Source: Closterium sp. NIES-65
Lineage: Eukaryota; Streptophyta; Zygnematophyceae; Desmidiales; Closteriaceae
Assembly (NCBI GenBank): GCA_948144175.1
Contig: CANXME010002420.1
Span: 2,306,001-2,370,000 of the forward strand
Reading direction: 5' to 3'
DNA length: 64,000 nt
How positions within the stretch are numbered: the first letter of the stretch is position 1; every line of letters starts with the position of its first letter. This document shows, one piece after another, positions 9,860 to 20,656 of the stretch. The translations under genes and the position numbers were made by a program. Under the pieces are notes generated by a model. That model did not search any database and was not told the origin of the DNA. It saw nothing but the letters and a program-made list of their open reading frames with translations.

Positions 9860-11371
9860 CTAGACGCAGTTGAGCCTGTCGAGGTCACTGGTGACTATGG
9901 TGCTGTTGAGGGTGCTCTGCCTGGGGGTGCTGACTCTGGGGGTGCTGAGCGTGTGGGTGCTACGCCTGGGGGTGCTGAGACTGAGGATAATACGACTGGG
10001 GGTGCTGAGCCGGGGGGTGCTGGGTCTGGGGGTTCTAAGCCTGGGGGTGCTGAGCCGGGGGGTGCTACGCCTGGGGGTGCTGAGTCTGGGGATGCGGTGC
10101 CTGAGGGAGATGGGCCTGCTCGTGTGGCGTCTGGCGGTGCTGTGCCTGGCGGTTCTCCGGGTGCTTCGTCTTGGCGGGAGCCACTCTCTCCAGAGGAGGT
10201 GCGTGAGTTGTTTACCCGGCGCTGGAGGCGTGCTGCTGGAGCTGGAGGTTCTTCGGCTGCTGAGGGTGCTGGTGCCGCGGGTCCCGGAGGTGCTCGTACT
10301 GGGAGTACTGGAGCTGCTGGGCCTGCGGGTACTACTGGAGCTGGAGCTGCTGAGGGTGTTGGCGCTGAGGCTACTGCTGTCGGTCCTGGAGGTGGTCCTG
10401 CTGGGAGTGTTATTGGTGCTGCTGGAGGTACTGGAGATGGAGGTGCTGCTGGCGCTGGTGCTACTGCTGAAGGTACTGGTCCAGTCCCTGCTGTGTGTGG
10501 AGTCGCTGCGCGGCCTCGGACGTACTTCGTTCCGCTCCTTCAGCAGGTTCTTGGTCTCCCGCCTTCTACTGGTCCTTCTCCTCCCTTAGAGTGTCCACAT
10601 CCTGTCCCGTCAGAGTTACAGTTACAGCCGGCCTCCCCACTGCCTGCTCCTTCTCCCTACACTGGTCCTTATGGAGGTCTTGCTGAGCGTTGTGAGCCTG
10701 CGTCTCGCCCTGCGTCGCCTGTCCGTGCTGCTCGCGCTAGTGGTCGTGGTTCGCGTCAGCGTCCTCCTCCTGTCCCTGGCACGCACCGGATGTCTCTGCG
10801 TCTGTCCACTGCTCCTCTGCGTGCCCCTTTGCCTTCTCCTCCTGAGTCTTCTCTTCCTGCTCTTGCCGACCCGGAGTCGGACTCTCTTCGTGCTGCCAGT
10901 CCTACTGTCACGCATCTGCTTGCTACTGTTGTCACTGACCCTTCCTTTGAGTCCATTGCTGCGTCTGCCCTAATTGCTGAGCTCGTCGACTTTGCTGCTC
11001 GCTGTCGCCTAGACTACGCTGCCACTCTTGTTGCTGAGTCTGAGTCTGTCTGTCCTCGTCCGTCGGGGGTGTGTGTACCCTTGGCACGGACGTCCTTGAG
11101 GACAAGCAGGAGGAGTTCCGCTCTTTGGCTGCTGCTTCACCTCATCTCGTGTCTGTAGTGCTTACCCCTGAGGGAGACCCGGATGCACTTGACATCCCGA
11201 CTCCGCGCTCTTACGCGGAGGCGATAGAGGGTCCCTACTCCTCTCAGTGGCAGGCAGCTATGGACGCAGAGATAGCTTCCTAGAAGTCCACAGGCACCTA
11301 CGTTGACAACGTTCCCCCTCCTGGGGCGAACATCGTCAGTGGCATGTGGATTTTCAGGGTGAAGCGGCCGC
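9860..11371 (+). pseudogene. Element C: repeat linker and RT start
   Basis: 9,900-10,130 is a run of 15-bp units (cctgggggtgctgag) giving GGAEP-like repeats, followed by PLSPEEVRELFTRRWRR (a QLREWY-type motif) and a Gly/Ala-rich stretch to about 10,590. RT begins with VAARPRTYFVPLLQQVLGLP, SLPALADPESDSLRAASPTVT, PRSYAEAIEGPYSSQWQAAMDAEI and ANIVSGMWIFRVKR at the end. Fossil. Confidence 0.82.
11136..11371 (+). repeat. 236-bp direct repeat, left copy
   Basis: Nearly identical to 17,202-17,437 (about five differences in 236). Both copies are the same RT segment of element C/E, and they bracket the minus-strand family-B block. Confidence 0.93.
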
Positions 11372-13290
11372 GTAGCCGACCAGCTCCAGCGACCCAAGTC
11401 CACCGCCAAACTCCAGGGCGGTGTCACGTGTGTTGGCGAGGTAGGTGAGGCAGCGGTCGACCTCGCGCCAGTGCTGGTCGCTCCTCACCGTGAGGCCGCT
11501 CCCTAGCTTGCTACAGGCGAAAGCAATGTCCGGCCTCGTCGTCGTCGCCGCGAACTGCAACGAGCCGACCTTCTGCCGGTACTCCTCCTCCTGCCGTTCC
11601 TGCGCCTCCTCGTCATCGAAGGTGAGCTTGGCGTAGGCACTGACCGAGACCGGCGTCTTCGGGGTGCGCCCGGTCTGCTCCTCGTCGAGGAAGCGCCTAC
11701 GCAGCTTGTCGGCGTAGCCCTGCTGGTGCAACCACAGCTTCCCCGCGGACCTGTCGCGCACGATCTCCAGCGCGAGGTACTTCTGCACCGGCGAGATCTC
11801 GCGCAGCTTGAAGGCGGCTTCCAGCAGCTCCTTCAGCATCGCGGCGCTGCTGCTAGCGGCAAGCAGATCGTCGACGTAGACCAGCACCCAGCAGGCTACT
11901 CCACCTTCGCCGTCCTTGAAGTAAAGAGCCTCGTCGACCTGGCTCTTCTTCCACCCGGGGCCGACCAGCACATCGTTGAGCGCCAAGTACCACAACAGCG
12001 GCGACTGCTTCAGCCCGTACAGGCTCTTCAGCAGCTTGCACACCCGGCCGGTTCCGTCGTTGAAGTAGTCCGGCTGGGACACGTACAGCACCCGATCGAG
12101 CTTGCTCTGCAGGAAGGCGTTCTTCATGTCGAGCTGCATCAGGTTGAGGTTGAGAACAGCGACGATGCTGAGGAAGATCCTCAACGTGACGTAGCTGCTC
12201 ACCGGCGCGAACGTCTCGTCGTAGTCGGCGCCGTACACCTGTGTGAAGCCCTTCACGACCAGCCTCGCCTTCTCTCGCTCGACGGTGTCGTCGATGTGGT
12301 ACTTCGTCGTCAACACCCACCGGTTCTTCATGACGTTCACTCCCGGCGGGCGTTCGACCAGCTCCCAGGTGCCCATGTTTATGAGGCTGCGAATCTCTTC
12401 CTCCATGGCAGCCTTCACCGCCGGGCCCTTCCAGCTCGCCAACGCCTCCTTCACCGTCATCGTCGAGATGTCCCAATGGTGTTCGGGGCCGGCTAGCATG
12501 TCGGGGTCGAGTTCCGGAAACTCCTCATCATCCTCGGCGTCATCGTACAGCAGGTCGTCATCATCGTCCACATCATACATCGTGGTGAAGGCAGCGGGGA
12601 CGAAGAAGTCAGGCGGCCTCCAAAGTCGGCCTGAACGCCGTGGTCCCGGCTGGGCCTCCTCGGCATCCCCTCCATCGTCGCTGTCGTCGCTGCCCTCGGC
12701 GTCCTGCTGTTCCTCAGCCGGCATCCCAGCCGACTGCTCCACTGCGGTCGGCGTCCCGGCCGGCTTCTCCCCTAGGGTCGGCTCTCTTGCCGACGGCCCG
12801 GTCGCCGACTGCTCCGTGGTCGGCTTCACGGCAGCCTGCTCCCTTGTCGGCTGCTGCTCCTCGACCTGCTCCTCCACTGTCGACTGCAATCCCACGTCGA
12901 TTCGCCGCTCGTCACGTCGGCCACCGGCGATGCACTTAGCCGGCGCCGAAGGCGGCATCCCACGACTCCCCTCATCGCCGGAGGCCGACACCGAGGTCAG
13001 CCCACGCAGGTCGGCCACGAGGAGAGGGGCAGGGGTCAGAGGGAGAGGGGTAGAGGTGCGGACGTCCTTGACGTCCTCAGTAGCAAGCTCACCAACCTCG
13101 GCAAGCAGTGGTAGCGTCGCCGACGAGGTGTCAGAGGGCGGGGTTGGACGACCAGCGGCCGAACATTGGCCCATGCTCTGTCCTCCACTCGGCCAGCGAC
13201 ATCTCCTCGTAAAACACCACGTCCGACGTGGTGACCACTCGGTCAGTGGCGACGTCAAGGAGCTCCCATCCCTTGCTCGCCGCCGACACG
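11372..13290 (-). pseudogene. B2: integrase-RT linker, reverse transcriptase and RNase H
   Basis: A linker rich in Thr/Ala/Glu/Asp carries TTMYDVDDDDDLLYDDAEDD, then RT begins at DISTMTVKEALASWKGPAVKAAMEEEIRSL, with VMKNRWVLTTKYHIDDTVEREKARLV, YDETFAPVSSYVTLRIFLSI, LQLDMKNAFLQSKLD-like text, WVLVYVDDLLAASSS (YVDD catalytic box), and VGSLQFAATTTRPDIAFACSKL leading into RNase H. Good match to plant copia polymerases. Closest relative here: B1. Confidence 0.92.
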
Positions 13291-14588
13291 CCAAGGTGCA
13301 GGCCCCACTTGGCCTTCGGCTTCAGCTTCCCACCACGCTGCTGCTCAGGGACAAGGAACTGCGCCATGCAGCCCCACACCCGCGCCAGCGACAGGTCGGG
13401 CTTCTTCCCGGTCAGCAGCTGATACGGTGTCGTCCCCGGCGGCAGCGTCGACCTCTCAAGGCAGTTGCGGACCCAGACGGCCTGCCGCAGAGCGAGGTGC
13501 CACCAGTGGTGTTGCACACCCATGTGCAGCAGCATCGTCCGCACCGACTCCACCACCGTCCTCATCTCCCGCTCTGCCATGCCGTTCTGCTGCGGGGTGT
13601 ATGGGCAGGTCAGGTCGTGGACGATCCCCTTTCCATTCACGAAGTCGGTGAACTGCTTCCCGAGGAACTCCCCTCCCCGGTCAGAGCGCAGCATCAACAC
13701 CGACTTCTTCGTCTGCCGCTCAGCCACCGCCAGCCACTGTACGAACGCTTGCAACGCATCGGACTTCTTGGCGACCGGCTTCACCCACACGTAGCGGGTC
13801 TTGCGGTCCTTCAGCAGCAAGAAGTACAGGCTGCCATCCTTGGCAGTCACGCGGAACGGCCCGCACAGGTCGACGTGTACGACGGCCAGCACGTCGTCGG
13901 CGTCGGAGCCCTGGTCGGGGAAGCTGTGCCGCGCCAGTTTCCCGCCGACGCACGAGACACACGGGGAGTCGGCGTCCGTCGCCGACTTGAGGTCCAGCCC
14001 AATGGCGACCTCGTTCTTCACCGAGCTCCGTATGGTATCCATGCCGACATGGGCAAGCCGCGCATGCATCCGGTCCGGCGTCGACTTCGTCTTCGAGACG
14101 ATCGCCCGCAGAGCCACAACCTCCGTCGCGGGCGACGTCGACCGCGTTGAGCAGGGACGCAGGTCGGTGCAGAGGACACGCCCGGTGTACGTCGCCCGAC
14201 CGAGCACCACTCCTGCTGCCGAGACGAGCAGCATGCCGTCTCTGTCCTCCTGCAGTTTCACGCCATGCTCCTTCAGCTGGCCGGCCGACAGCAGGTTGGC
14301 TCGCACACCCGGGACGTACAACACGTTAGGGATGAGCACCTCCTTCCCGGCCTTTCCTTGCAGAGCGACGGTGCCGCAGCCCTGGACATCCTGCACCGCC
14401 CCATTGAAGGCGCGCACATGCCTGATGGCGCCGCTCGGCTGCAAGTCGACGAAGGCTTCCTTCGTCCCCATCAGGTGGTGGGAGCAACCGCTGTCGAGCA
14501 GGACCACCGCCGGGTTCGCTTGCACAGCTGCCGCCACCGCCTGGAAGTCCTCTCCGGCCCCCGGCGCCAGAGAGATGGCCGGCACCAC
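13131..14588 (-). pseudogene. B2: protease, pre-integrase and integrase
   Basis: VVLLDSGCSHHLMG (residues about 28-41 of this stretch) is the aspartic protease site. MHARLAHVGMDTI and CVSCVGGKLARHSF are the HHCC head. The integrase core shows VVHVDLCGPF, LYFLLLKDRKTRYVWV, LMLRSDRGGEFLG and YTPQQNGMAEREMRTVV (D, D, E), followed by the C-terminal region ARVWGCMAQFLVP and WGLHLGVSAASKGWELLD. All parts are in the usual order and length for copia. Confidence 0.93.
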
Positions 14589-14779
14589 GACGCCGACCAG
14601 CGAGCACGACGCCGTCTTGTCGTCTCGCCCCTTTCCGCCAGCAAGGGAGTCGGCGTCTTTCGCCGAAGTCGATATCTTGGTCGACTGCTTCTCCTTGCGC
14701 GGCTGGTTTCCTTCACGACGAGGACGACGGCTGCCAGACCTCCCACGGCCTCCCTTAGCATCGTCGTCGTCGGAGTCGC

Positions 14780-16040
14780 TGCGGTTGGGACACTCGAAGG
14801 AGAGATGGTCGGGTTCGCCGCACAGCCAGCATTCCCGACGTCGACCTCCTCCTCCACGACCGCTGTCCTTGGTCGACTTCCTCTTGTCGACCTCCTTGGC
14901 CTGCTTCCAGCCACTGCTACCACCACCGCCAGACTGCCCGCGGTGCCCCGGTCGGCCTCCTTGCTTTGCTCAGGTGACCAAGTTTGCCTGCGCCAAGAGC
15001 TCCTGCGACCGCTCAGCCTCCTGCATCGCCTCGTCCTGCAGGATATACGAGGTCAGGTTGTCCTCGTTGAGCGTCGCCCTCGTGCTCGGCGCCATGGACA
15101 GCCGCTTCAGCAGGTTGTAGCTGCTAGAGAGTCCCTGCATGACATGGGTGATGTACGACGCCGTGGAGTACTGCGCGCCAGCCATCCTGATGGTGGCAAG
15201 AATTCGCCGTGCCCGGTTGCAGTAGACGGTCGCTGTCTCATCGTCACCCATACGCAGGTGCGTCAGCTGTCCCTCCAACTGGGCGATGAACAGGTCGTTG
15301 GTAACCTGGTACGTCGACTCAATGAAGTGCCACGCCCGGTGGCCAGCGTTGATGTACTCCCGGCACCACTTCAAGGCGATCTGCACACCCGGCGAGCAGC
15401 ACCGCGAGATGACCGTGAATGTCAACAGCTGCACGGCGCGAAACTCCGCACGCAGGTCGGGGTGGTGCTCCCCTGGCGTCGCCACGGTCCCTCGGGCGAA
15501 GCCGATCAGCCCGGCCATCTCCAGCTGGGGCTCGATGGCTTCCTTCCAGGTGAGAATGTCGGGTCGACCGACCAGCGGAGGGGTGACCGAGATCCTGTCC
15601 GGCGTAAACTTGAAGTAGCCGTAGCTCGGGGCAATCCCACCTGCCGTCACCTGGGACGCTGACATCGGCGATAATCCACTTCGACGCCCACCAGCGTCGC
15701 CATGCAAGGAGCCTGCAGCCGCCGACGACTGCATCCCTCGAGTCTGAACGCCGCCGACTTCACCGGCGTGTATCACACCTCGGTGCCTCGACGTGCCTCC
15801 CGCACTGCTGCCGACCTGACCTACACCGGCGTTGTCGCCCACGTCGACGCCGCCATCATTGTTCACCGGTCGAGGAGAGGCAGGTCGAGAAGGGGGATGC
15901 TCCGCCGCCCACACGGAGCGGAGTCCGGCCTCGACGACTGCCCAGGGTATCGCCCCATACTCCTGGGCCTCATGGCGTCTCCTCGCATCCTCCAGCCGTC
16001 CCTCCAGGGTGTCCATCACCTCGGCGTCGCCTACGCGCAC
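14780..16040 (-). pseudogene. B2: Gag with CCHC zinc knuckle
   Basis: Gag residues include GGIAPSYGYFKFTPDRISVT, WKEAIEPQLEMAGLIGFARG, the UBN2-like core RAWHFIESTYQVTNDLFIAQLEGQLTHLRMGDDETATVY, and YNLLKRLSMAPSTRATLNEDNLTSYILQDEAMQ. Near 14,785-14,832 the same strand reads CWLCGEPDHLSFEC, a perfect CX2CX4HX4C nucleic-acid-binding knuckle. The shorter relative D has the same Gag. Upstream lies the B2 leader. Confidence 0.88.
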
Positions 16041-16099
16041 GCTAGTGACTGCACGGCTGCCGGTCTACGAACGCGATCGGGATGTGCTAAGTCGGCTAG

Positions 16100-16640
16100 A
16101 CTGAACTACGTCGCGGTGTCGTCCACGCTCACCGCACCATGTGAAGATAACTACAGCAACGGGAGCTAGACTACGGGCCAGGCACGTGTGCTCGTGTGAT
16201 CTCTGCGTTCTCTGTTCCTTAGTCGTTTTCCTTGTGCACACACTACTTGCTAGTTCACGGGGAAAATTGGCAAGAGTTCCACTAGGAAAAGTTCAGAACA
16301 ATAATTGCAACAACATTGGCAGCATTGACTACATCAGAGCTAGCTAGGCTGCTGGTCGACCTCCAGCTCAGCACGGTCGACCACGTTCCAGCGCAGCAGC
16401 GCTCGCAACGCTCCAGTGTAGCAGAGTAGCGGTTCGCCAACGTTGCAAGTCCACGGTGTGCCAGCGCTGCACCAAGTCGGCTGCACAGCGTTGCATTCGC
16501 AGGACAACGGTGCACCTGCTTCGCAGATGCACGCAGCTGGTTGGTGTGCACTGCCCTGTCACGTGCACAATGCAGACGCCTGGCAGATCCCATGCCAGCG
16601 ACTGTGTTCACCAGCCACGTCGACCTCGGGATACCACCCC
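16100..16640 (-). repeat. B2 leader, shared with D and with 36,318-36,850
   Basis: About 530 bp that aligns with 18,790-19,290 and 36,330-36,840, starting at the hairpin and including cttgccaattttccc and cgtagtctagctcccgttg. No coding content is seen. It carries the region between the GTCGAC tail and Gag in all three copies. Confidence 0.75.
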
Positions 16641-16648
16641 CGGGGTCG
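16621..16648 (-). other. Hairpin at the tail/leader junction (B2 copy)
   Basis: cgacctcggg, an 8-nt loop (ataccacc), then cccggggtcg: a 10-bp stem with one mismatch. Same position as the perfect hairpin at 18,772-18,799. Confidence 0.7.
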
Positions 16649-16649
16649 G

Positions 16650-17201
16650 TCTAGCAGTCTCTGTTCGTGCCCGTCGACCTCCCAAGTCGACGACCACCTC
16701 CACGTCGACCTCCTCCAGGTCGACGTCTCCTCTGGTCGACCAGCTCCACGTCGACCAGTACTCCTGGTCGACCTGCTCCTCGTCGACCAGCACAGTCGTC
16801 GGCCGACCACCCACGTCGGCCACCCAAAGCTGGCGTCACGAAGTTGACGCCCCGCTACTCGACGCCCAACTGCTCGGCGTCCTGAGTCAAGGTCGACGTC
16901 GGCCCTTCCTTCGTCAACCACCAGGTCCAGTCGACCACTAACAGGTCGACAAGCAGTCCGTTAGCCGACCGCCGAAGTCGGCTTCGCCAAGTTGACGTCC
17001 TCCGTAGGTCAACTCCCAAGTCGACCTCCCTGAAGTCTGCGCCACCCTGAAGTCGGCGCCCGTGCAGTGGTCCCCCGTGCAGGTCGACCTCCTCGTTGAC
17101 CAGCTCACCCACTGCTGCAGGTCGGCTGCTCCCCTCACACCCGACCACGAAGTCGGCTCCGCCCAAGCGAGGACGGGGCCAATACCCAACTCCCGTTGAC
17201 A
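16650..17201 (-). repeat. GTCGAC-rich tail (LTR-like) of family B
   Basis: A dense series of GTCGAC palindromes, many in the context GGTCGACC; between 16,674 and 16,800 they recur every 13-18 bp. The outer part (sense ggccccgtcctcgcttgggcgg) aligns with the sequence that follows Gag in D (20,285 on). The segment is therefore found both before the leader and after Gag, as an LTR would be, though no TG...CA ends were found. Confidence 0.65.
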
Positions 17202-18362
17202 TTCACCTCATCTCGTGTCTGTAGTGCTTACCCCTTAGGGAGACCCGGATGCACTTGACATCCCGACTCCGCGCTCTTACGCGGAGGCGATAGAGGGTCC
17301 CTACTCCTCTCAGTGGCAGGCAGCTATGGACGCAGAGATGGCTTCCTAGAAGTCCACAGACACCTACGTTGACAACGTTCCCCCTCTTGGGGCGAACATC
17401 GTCAGTGGCATGTGGATTTTCAGGGTGAAGCGGCCGCCGGGTTCTCCGCCTGTCTTCAAGGCACGTTACGTGGCTCGTGGCTTCAGTCAGCGGCAGGGGA
17501 TTGAATACTTTCAGACCTTCTCCCCCACCCCGAAGATGACCACTCTTCGGGTACTGCTACACATAGCTGCTCACCGTGACTACGAGCTACACTCTCTTGA
17601 CTTCAGCACAGCTTTCATGCAGGGCAGCCTGCACAAGGAGATCTGGCTGCGCCGTCCACTTGGCTTCACTAGGACTTTTCCTCCTGGCACCAAGTGGAGC
17701 CTCCGGCGGCCAGTCTACGGTCTCCGCAAGGCACTGCGTAAGTGGCATGACACAATGAGGACTACACTTGCGGCTCTTGGGTTTGCTCCCTCTACTGCCG
17801 ACCCGTCGCTGTTTCTGCGCACCGACACTTCTCTGCCGCCGTTCTACATCATCGTGTACGTCGACGACTTGGTCTTTGCCACAGCTGACACTGCTGGACT
17901 CGCCCACGTGAAGTCTGAGCTGCAGAAGAGACACACGTGCACAGACCTGGGTGAACTGCGCAGCTACCTTGGCTTGCAGATCACCCGGGACAGAGCACGC
18001 CGCACCATCACCCTGACTCAGTCACACATGGTGCAGCAGGTCCTTCAGCGCTTCGGCTTCACGTACTCCTCGCCTCAGTTCACTCCTCTGCCTACTCGCC
18101 ACTCGCTCTTAGCTCTGCCTTCGGATGAGTCCGTAGAGTCGAGTGGCCCGTACCCAGAGCTTGTTGGCTGCCTCATGTACCTGATGACCTGCACACGACC
18201 TGACCTTGCATACCCTCTTAGCATTCTCGCACGCTATGTTGCTCCTGGGAGACACAGACCGGAGCACATGGCTGCAGCAAAGAGGGTGTTGCGCTACTTG
18301 TGCAGTACGTCGGGCATGGGGCTAGTGCTTGGAGGGCAGAGTAAAGTGGTCCTCAGTAGGCA
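17202..18362 (+). pseudogene. Element E (right part of C): RT and start of RNase H
   Basis: Starts with the second copy of the 236-bp repeat (17,202-17,437) and continues as RT: PPGSPPVFKARYVARGFSQRQGIEYF, TLRVLLHIAAHRDYELHSLDFSTAFMQGSLHKEIWLRRP, LRRPVYGLRKA, FYIIVYVDDLVFATADTAGL (YVDD), TCTDLGELRSYLGLQITRDRARRTITLTQSHMVQQ, LVGCLMYLMTCTRPDLAYP and RVLRYLCSTSGMGLVLGG. It then meets D. It keeps private variants of C in the repeat, which ties the two together. Fossil. Confidence 0.9.
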
Positions 18363-18771
18363 AGCTGGTCGACGAGGAGGTCGACCCGTACAGGGGCCAC
18401 TGCGAAGGGTGTCGACTTCAAGGCGCCCAATTTGGGGTGGTCGACCAGGAGGTCGACCGAACCTGGTGGTCGACGACGGAGGGGCCGACGTCGACCTCGA
18501 TAGGGGAGGTTGTCCAGCTGGAGAGCGTCGAGTAGGACGTCGAGCAGCTAGGTGTCGATTAGCAGGGCGTCGAGGTGGAGGGCGCCGACCTTGGGTGGCC
18601 GACGACTTGGCGAAGTCGGCGGCCTAGTCCCGAAGTGGTCGACAAGGGGACACCGGCTAGGGAGGATACCGACCTGACAGTGCCGACCTGGTTGTCCAAT
18701 TGACCGTGTTACCCGAGCGACAGTCTTCTGCGAAAGCATGCGAAGGTCATCGGGGGTGGTTTCTACGAGGC

Positions 18772-18799
18772 CGACCTCGGGGGTGGTATCCCGAGGTCG
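18772..18799 (+). other. Perfect 10-bp hairpin at the tail/leader junction
   Basis: Stem cgacctcggg (18,772-18,781), loop ggtggtat, stem cccgaggtcg (18,790-18,799). The loop and second stem read TGGTATCCCGAGG, which begins like a primer-binding site (TGGTATC). Conserved at 16,621 and, less perfectly, at 36,321. Confidence 0.75.
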
Positions 18800-19599
18800 A
18801 CGTGGCTGTTGGGCGCAGTCGCTGGCGTAGAGTCTGCCAGGCGTCTGTGCTGTGCTCGTGACGAGGAGTGGCGCACCAACCAGCTGCGCGCACCTGCGAA
18901 GCAGGTGCACCGTTGTCATGCGGATGCAACGCTGTGTAGCCGACTTGCTGCAGTGTTGGGCGCACCGCGAACTTGCAACATTGGCAAGCCGCGACTTTGC
19001 TCTCCTGGAGCGTGGTCGACGAAGTCGTGCTGGCACGCGGTCGGCCGTGCTGTGCTGGCAGTCGACCAACAGCTTTGCTAGGTCTGATGTAGTCTATATT
19101 GTCAATGTTGTTCCAATCATTGTTGTGAACTTTTGCTAGTGAAACCCTTGCCAACTTTCTCCGTGAACCAGCAAGTAGTGCAAGCACAAGTAAACGACAA
19201 AGGAACGAACGAAGAGATCCCTCCTACCCCGTGCCTAGCCCGTAGTCTTGCTCCTGTTGATAGAGTTATCTCCGCAAGGATACCTTGGAGGCACGTTTGG
19301 CTGATACGCGGAAATGCATTTAGGATGGCGAGTAACGGGAAGGTCCCCTTGGCGATTGTTGAGTTTGGCATCCGGGCGCAGAGGGCGACGGAGCACCCTT
19401 GGCGACGGGTGAAACGAAGGAGGCGTCGACGACGAGGTCGACGGTGGTGCACGAGTCAGCAGCAACAATGGCACAAAGCAAAGAGGGGTGATCAAGGTCG
19501 ACGGTGGCATCGAGAGGAGTCAGGAGCGAGTGCAGCGGTCTACGGCGGATGCAGGTAGCTCGCGCGCCGACGTCGATGGTCGACGTTGCTCTCCTCTAC

Positions 19600-20280
19600 G
19601 TAGCTGTGGATGGCTCTCGGCGACGACGCACGTGACGACGGGCAGGATCGCACCGGCGTATGGCTACTTCAAGTTTCCGCCAGACCGGATCACCATCACA
19701 CCTCTTCAAGGTCGACGGGACCTCATCACCTTGAGGGAGTCGATAGAACCTCAGCTAGAGGTCGCCGGGCTGAAGGGCTTCGCCAACGGCACCGTGCCCA
19801 TTCTGCCGGAGAAAGAGGACGAGCTGCGAGGAGAGTTTAGTGCTGATCACTTTCTCACCTTCATGGTCATCTCGAGGTGCTGCTCGCCAGTGGTGCAGCT
19901 AGCGCTCAGAAGCTGTTGAGAGCGACTGGATGCTGGCCACCAAGCATGGCACTTCATCCTGTCGACATACCAGGTGAAGGACGACATGTACATCGGACGG
20001 CTGGAGGAGAAGATGGTACACATTCGGATGGGCGAGCAGGAGTCGGCGACGGACTACTGCAACCATGCTCAACGGATCCTGGCTGAGATGCAGATGGCGG
20101 GCGCCGAATACTCTACGTCGTCCTACATCACCCACATCGTTAAGGGTCTGCCGTGCAGCTACAACCTCATGAAGAGGATGATGATGGTGCCCGGCACACG
20201 TGAGTCCCTCAACGCGGACTCCATCACCAGCTACATCCTCCAAGATGGGGCGATGCAGGAGGCAGAACAGCCCAAGTTGT
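19600..20280 (+). pseudogene. Element D: Gag
   Basis: VTTGRIAPAYGYFKFPPDRITIT, LRESIEPQLEVAGLKGFANGTV, FLTFMVISRCCSPVVQLALRS, then YIGRLEEKMVHIRMGEQESATDYCNHAQRILAEMQMAGAEYSTSSYITHIVKGLPCSYNLMKRMMMVPGT and SITSYILQDGAMQEAEQ. These align all along with the Gag of B2. No zinc knuckle or pol follows. Fossil. Confidence 0.85.
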
Positions 20281-20284
20281 GTGT

Positions 20285-20656
20285 GGCCCCGTCCTCTTTT
20301 GGGCGGTGCCGACTTTGTGGTCGGATGTGCGGGAGGTGCAGCCGACTTGTTGCAGTGGGCGACACCGAGTCGGGCGTGGTTGGCCTTCGCGGGGGCCATT
20401 GTGAAGCCGCCGACGATGGGACATAGGCTGCCGACTTTGATGGGAGCTCGACATGGTGAGGTCGACCTGGGAGGGCATCGACTTGGTGACACCGACCTGG
20501 TGAAGCCGACTTGGTGTGGTCGGCTGGAAGTTGGGCTGGTCGTTTAGGGGTGTGGTCGACTTGGTGTGGTCGACGGGTGGTGGTCGTCGACCTGGGTGGT
20601 CGACGGGCACGAGGAGAAGCTGCTGGTCGACGTGGTTGCCCGGTCGACCAAGTAAC
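20285..20656 (+). repeat. GTCGAC-rich tail after the D Gag
   Basis: ggccccgtcctcttttgggcgg begins the match to the outer end of the B2 tail. Repeated gtcgac motifs run from 20,450 to 20,648. Stops at the F insertion (TSD gtaac 20,652-20,656). Confidence 0.7.

Larger units (their letters stand above)
6933..11371 (+). mobile_element. Element C (left part): Ty1/copia, broken and split
   Basis: Begins with a 129-bp LTR, PBS TGGTATCGAGCAGGTTCCC at 7062, leader, Gag C-terminal region, protease/pre-integrase, integrase piece, repeat linker and the start of RT. Its continuation is E (17,202-18,362), on the far side of a minus-strand family-B block. No 3' LTR of C/E was found in the window, so age cannot be read from LTR divergence. 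Broken, at least five breaks plus the large interruption. Confidence 0.85.
11372..17201 (-). mobile_element. B2: family-B copia block, minus strand, broken
   Basis: Parts in minus-strand order: GTCGAC-rich tail (17,201-16,650), hairpin, leader (16,640-16,100), Gag with a canonical zinc knuckle, protease, integrase, RT and RNase H. No LTR pair or 5-bp TSD was found; instead a 236-bp direct repeat of the host element flanks the block. Coding frames are unusually intact: three long open stretches (356, 485 and 646 residues). Copia by gene order, but a different family from A/C/K/L. Broken, about three breaks. Confidence 0.85.
18363..20656 (+). mobile_element. Element D: gag-only relative of family B, broken
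   Basis: Order: GTCGAC tail (18,363-18,770), hairpin, leader (18,800-19,490), Gag (about 19,600-20,280), then again tail (20,285-20,656). There is no sign of protease, integrase or RT, so it resembles the TR-GAG class of non-autonomous elements, which depend on a related full element. It is interrupted by F (TSD gtaac), and its sequence resumes at 36,053. No TSD of D itself was found. Several breaks. Confidence 0.7.

Noticed and set aside
18363-18627. Continuation of the RT/RNase H frame past 18,362 as coding
   Set aside because: The open frame runs into the GTCGAC tail of element D and loses all RNase H similarity there.
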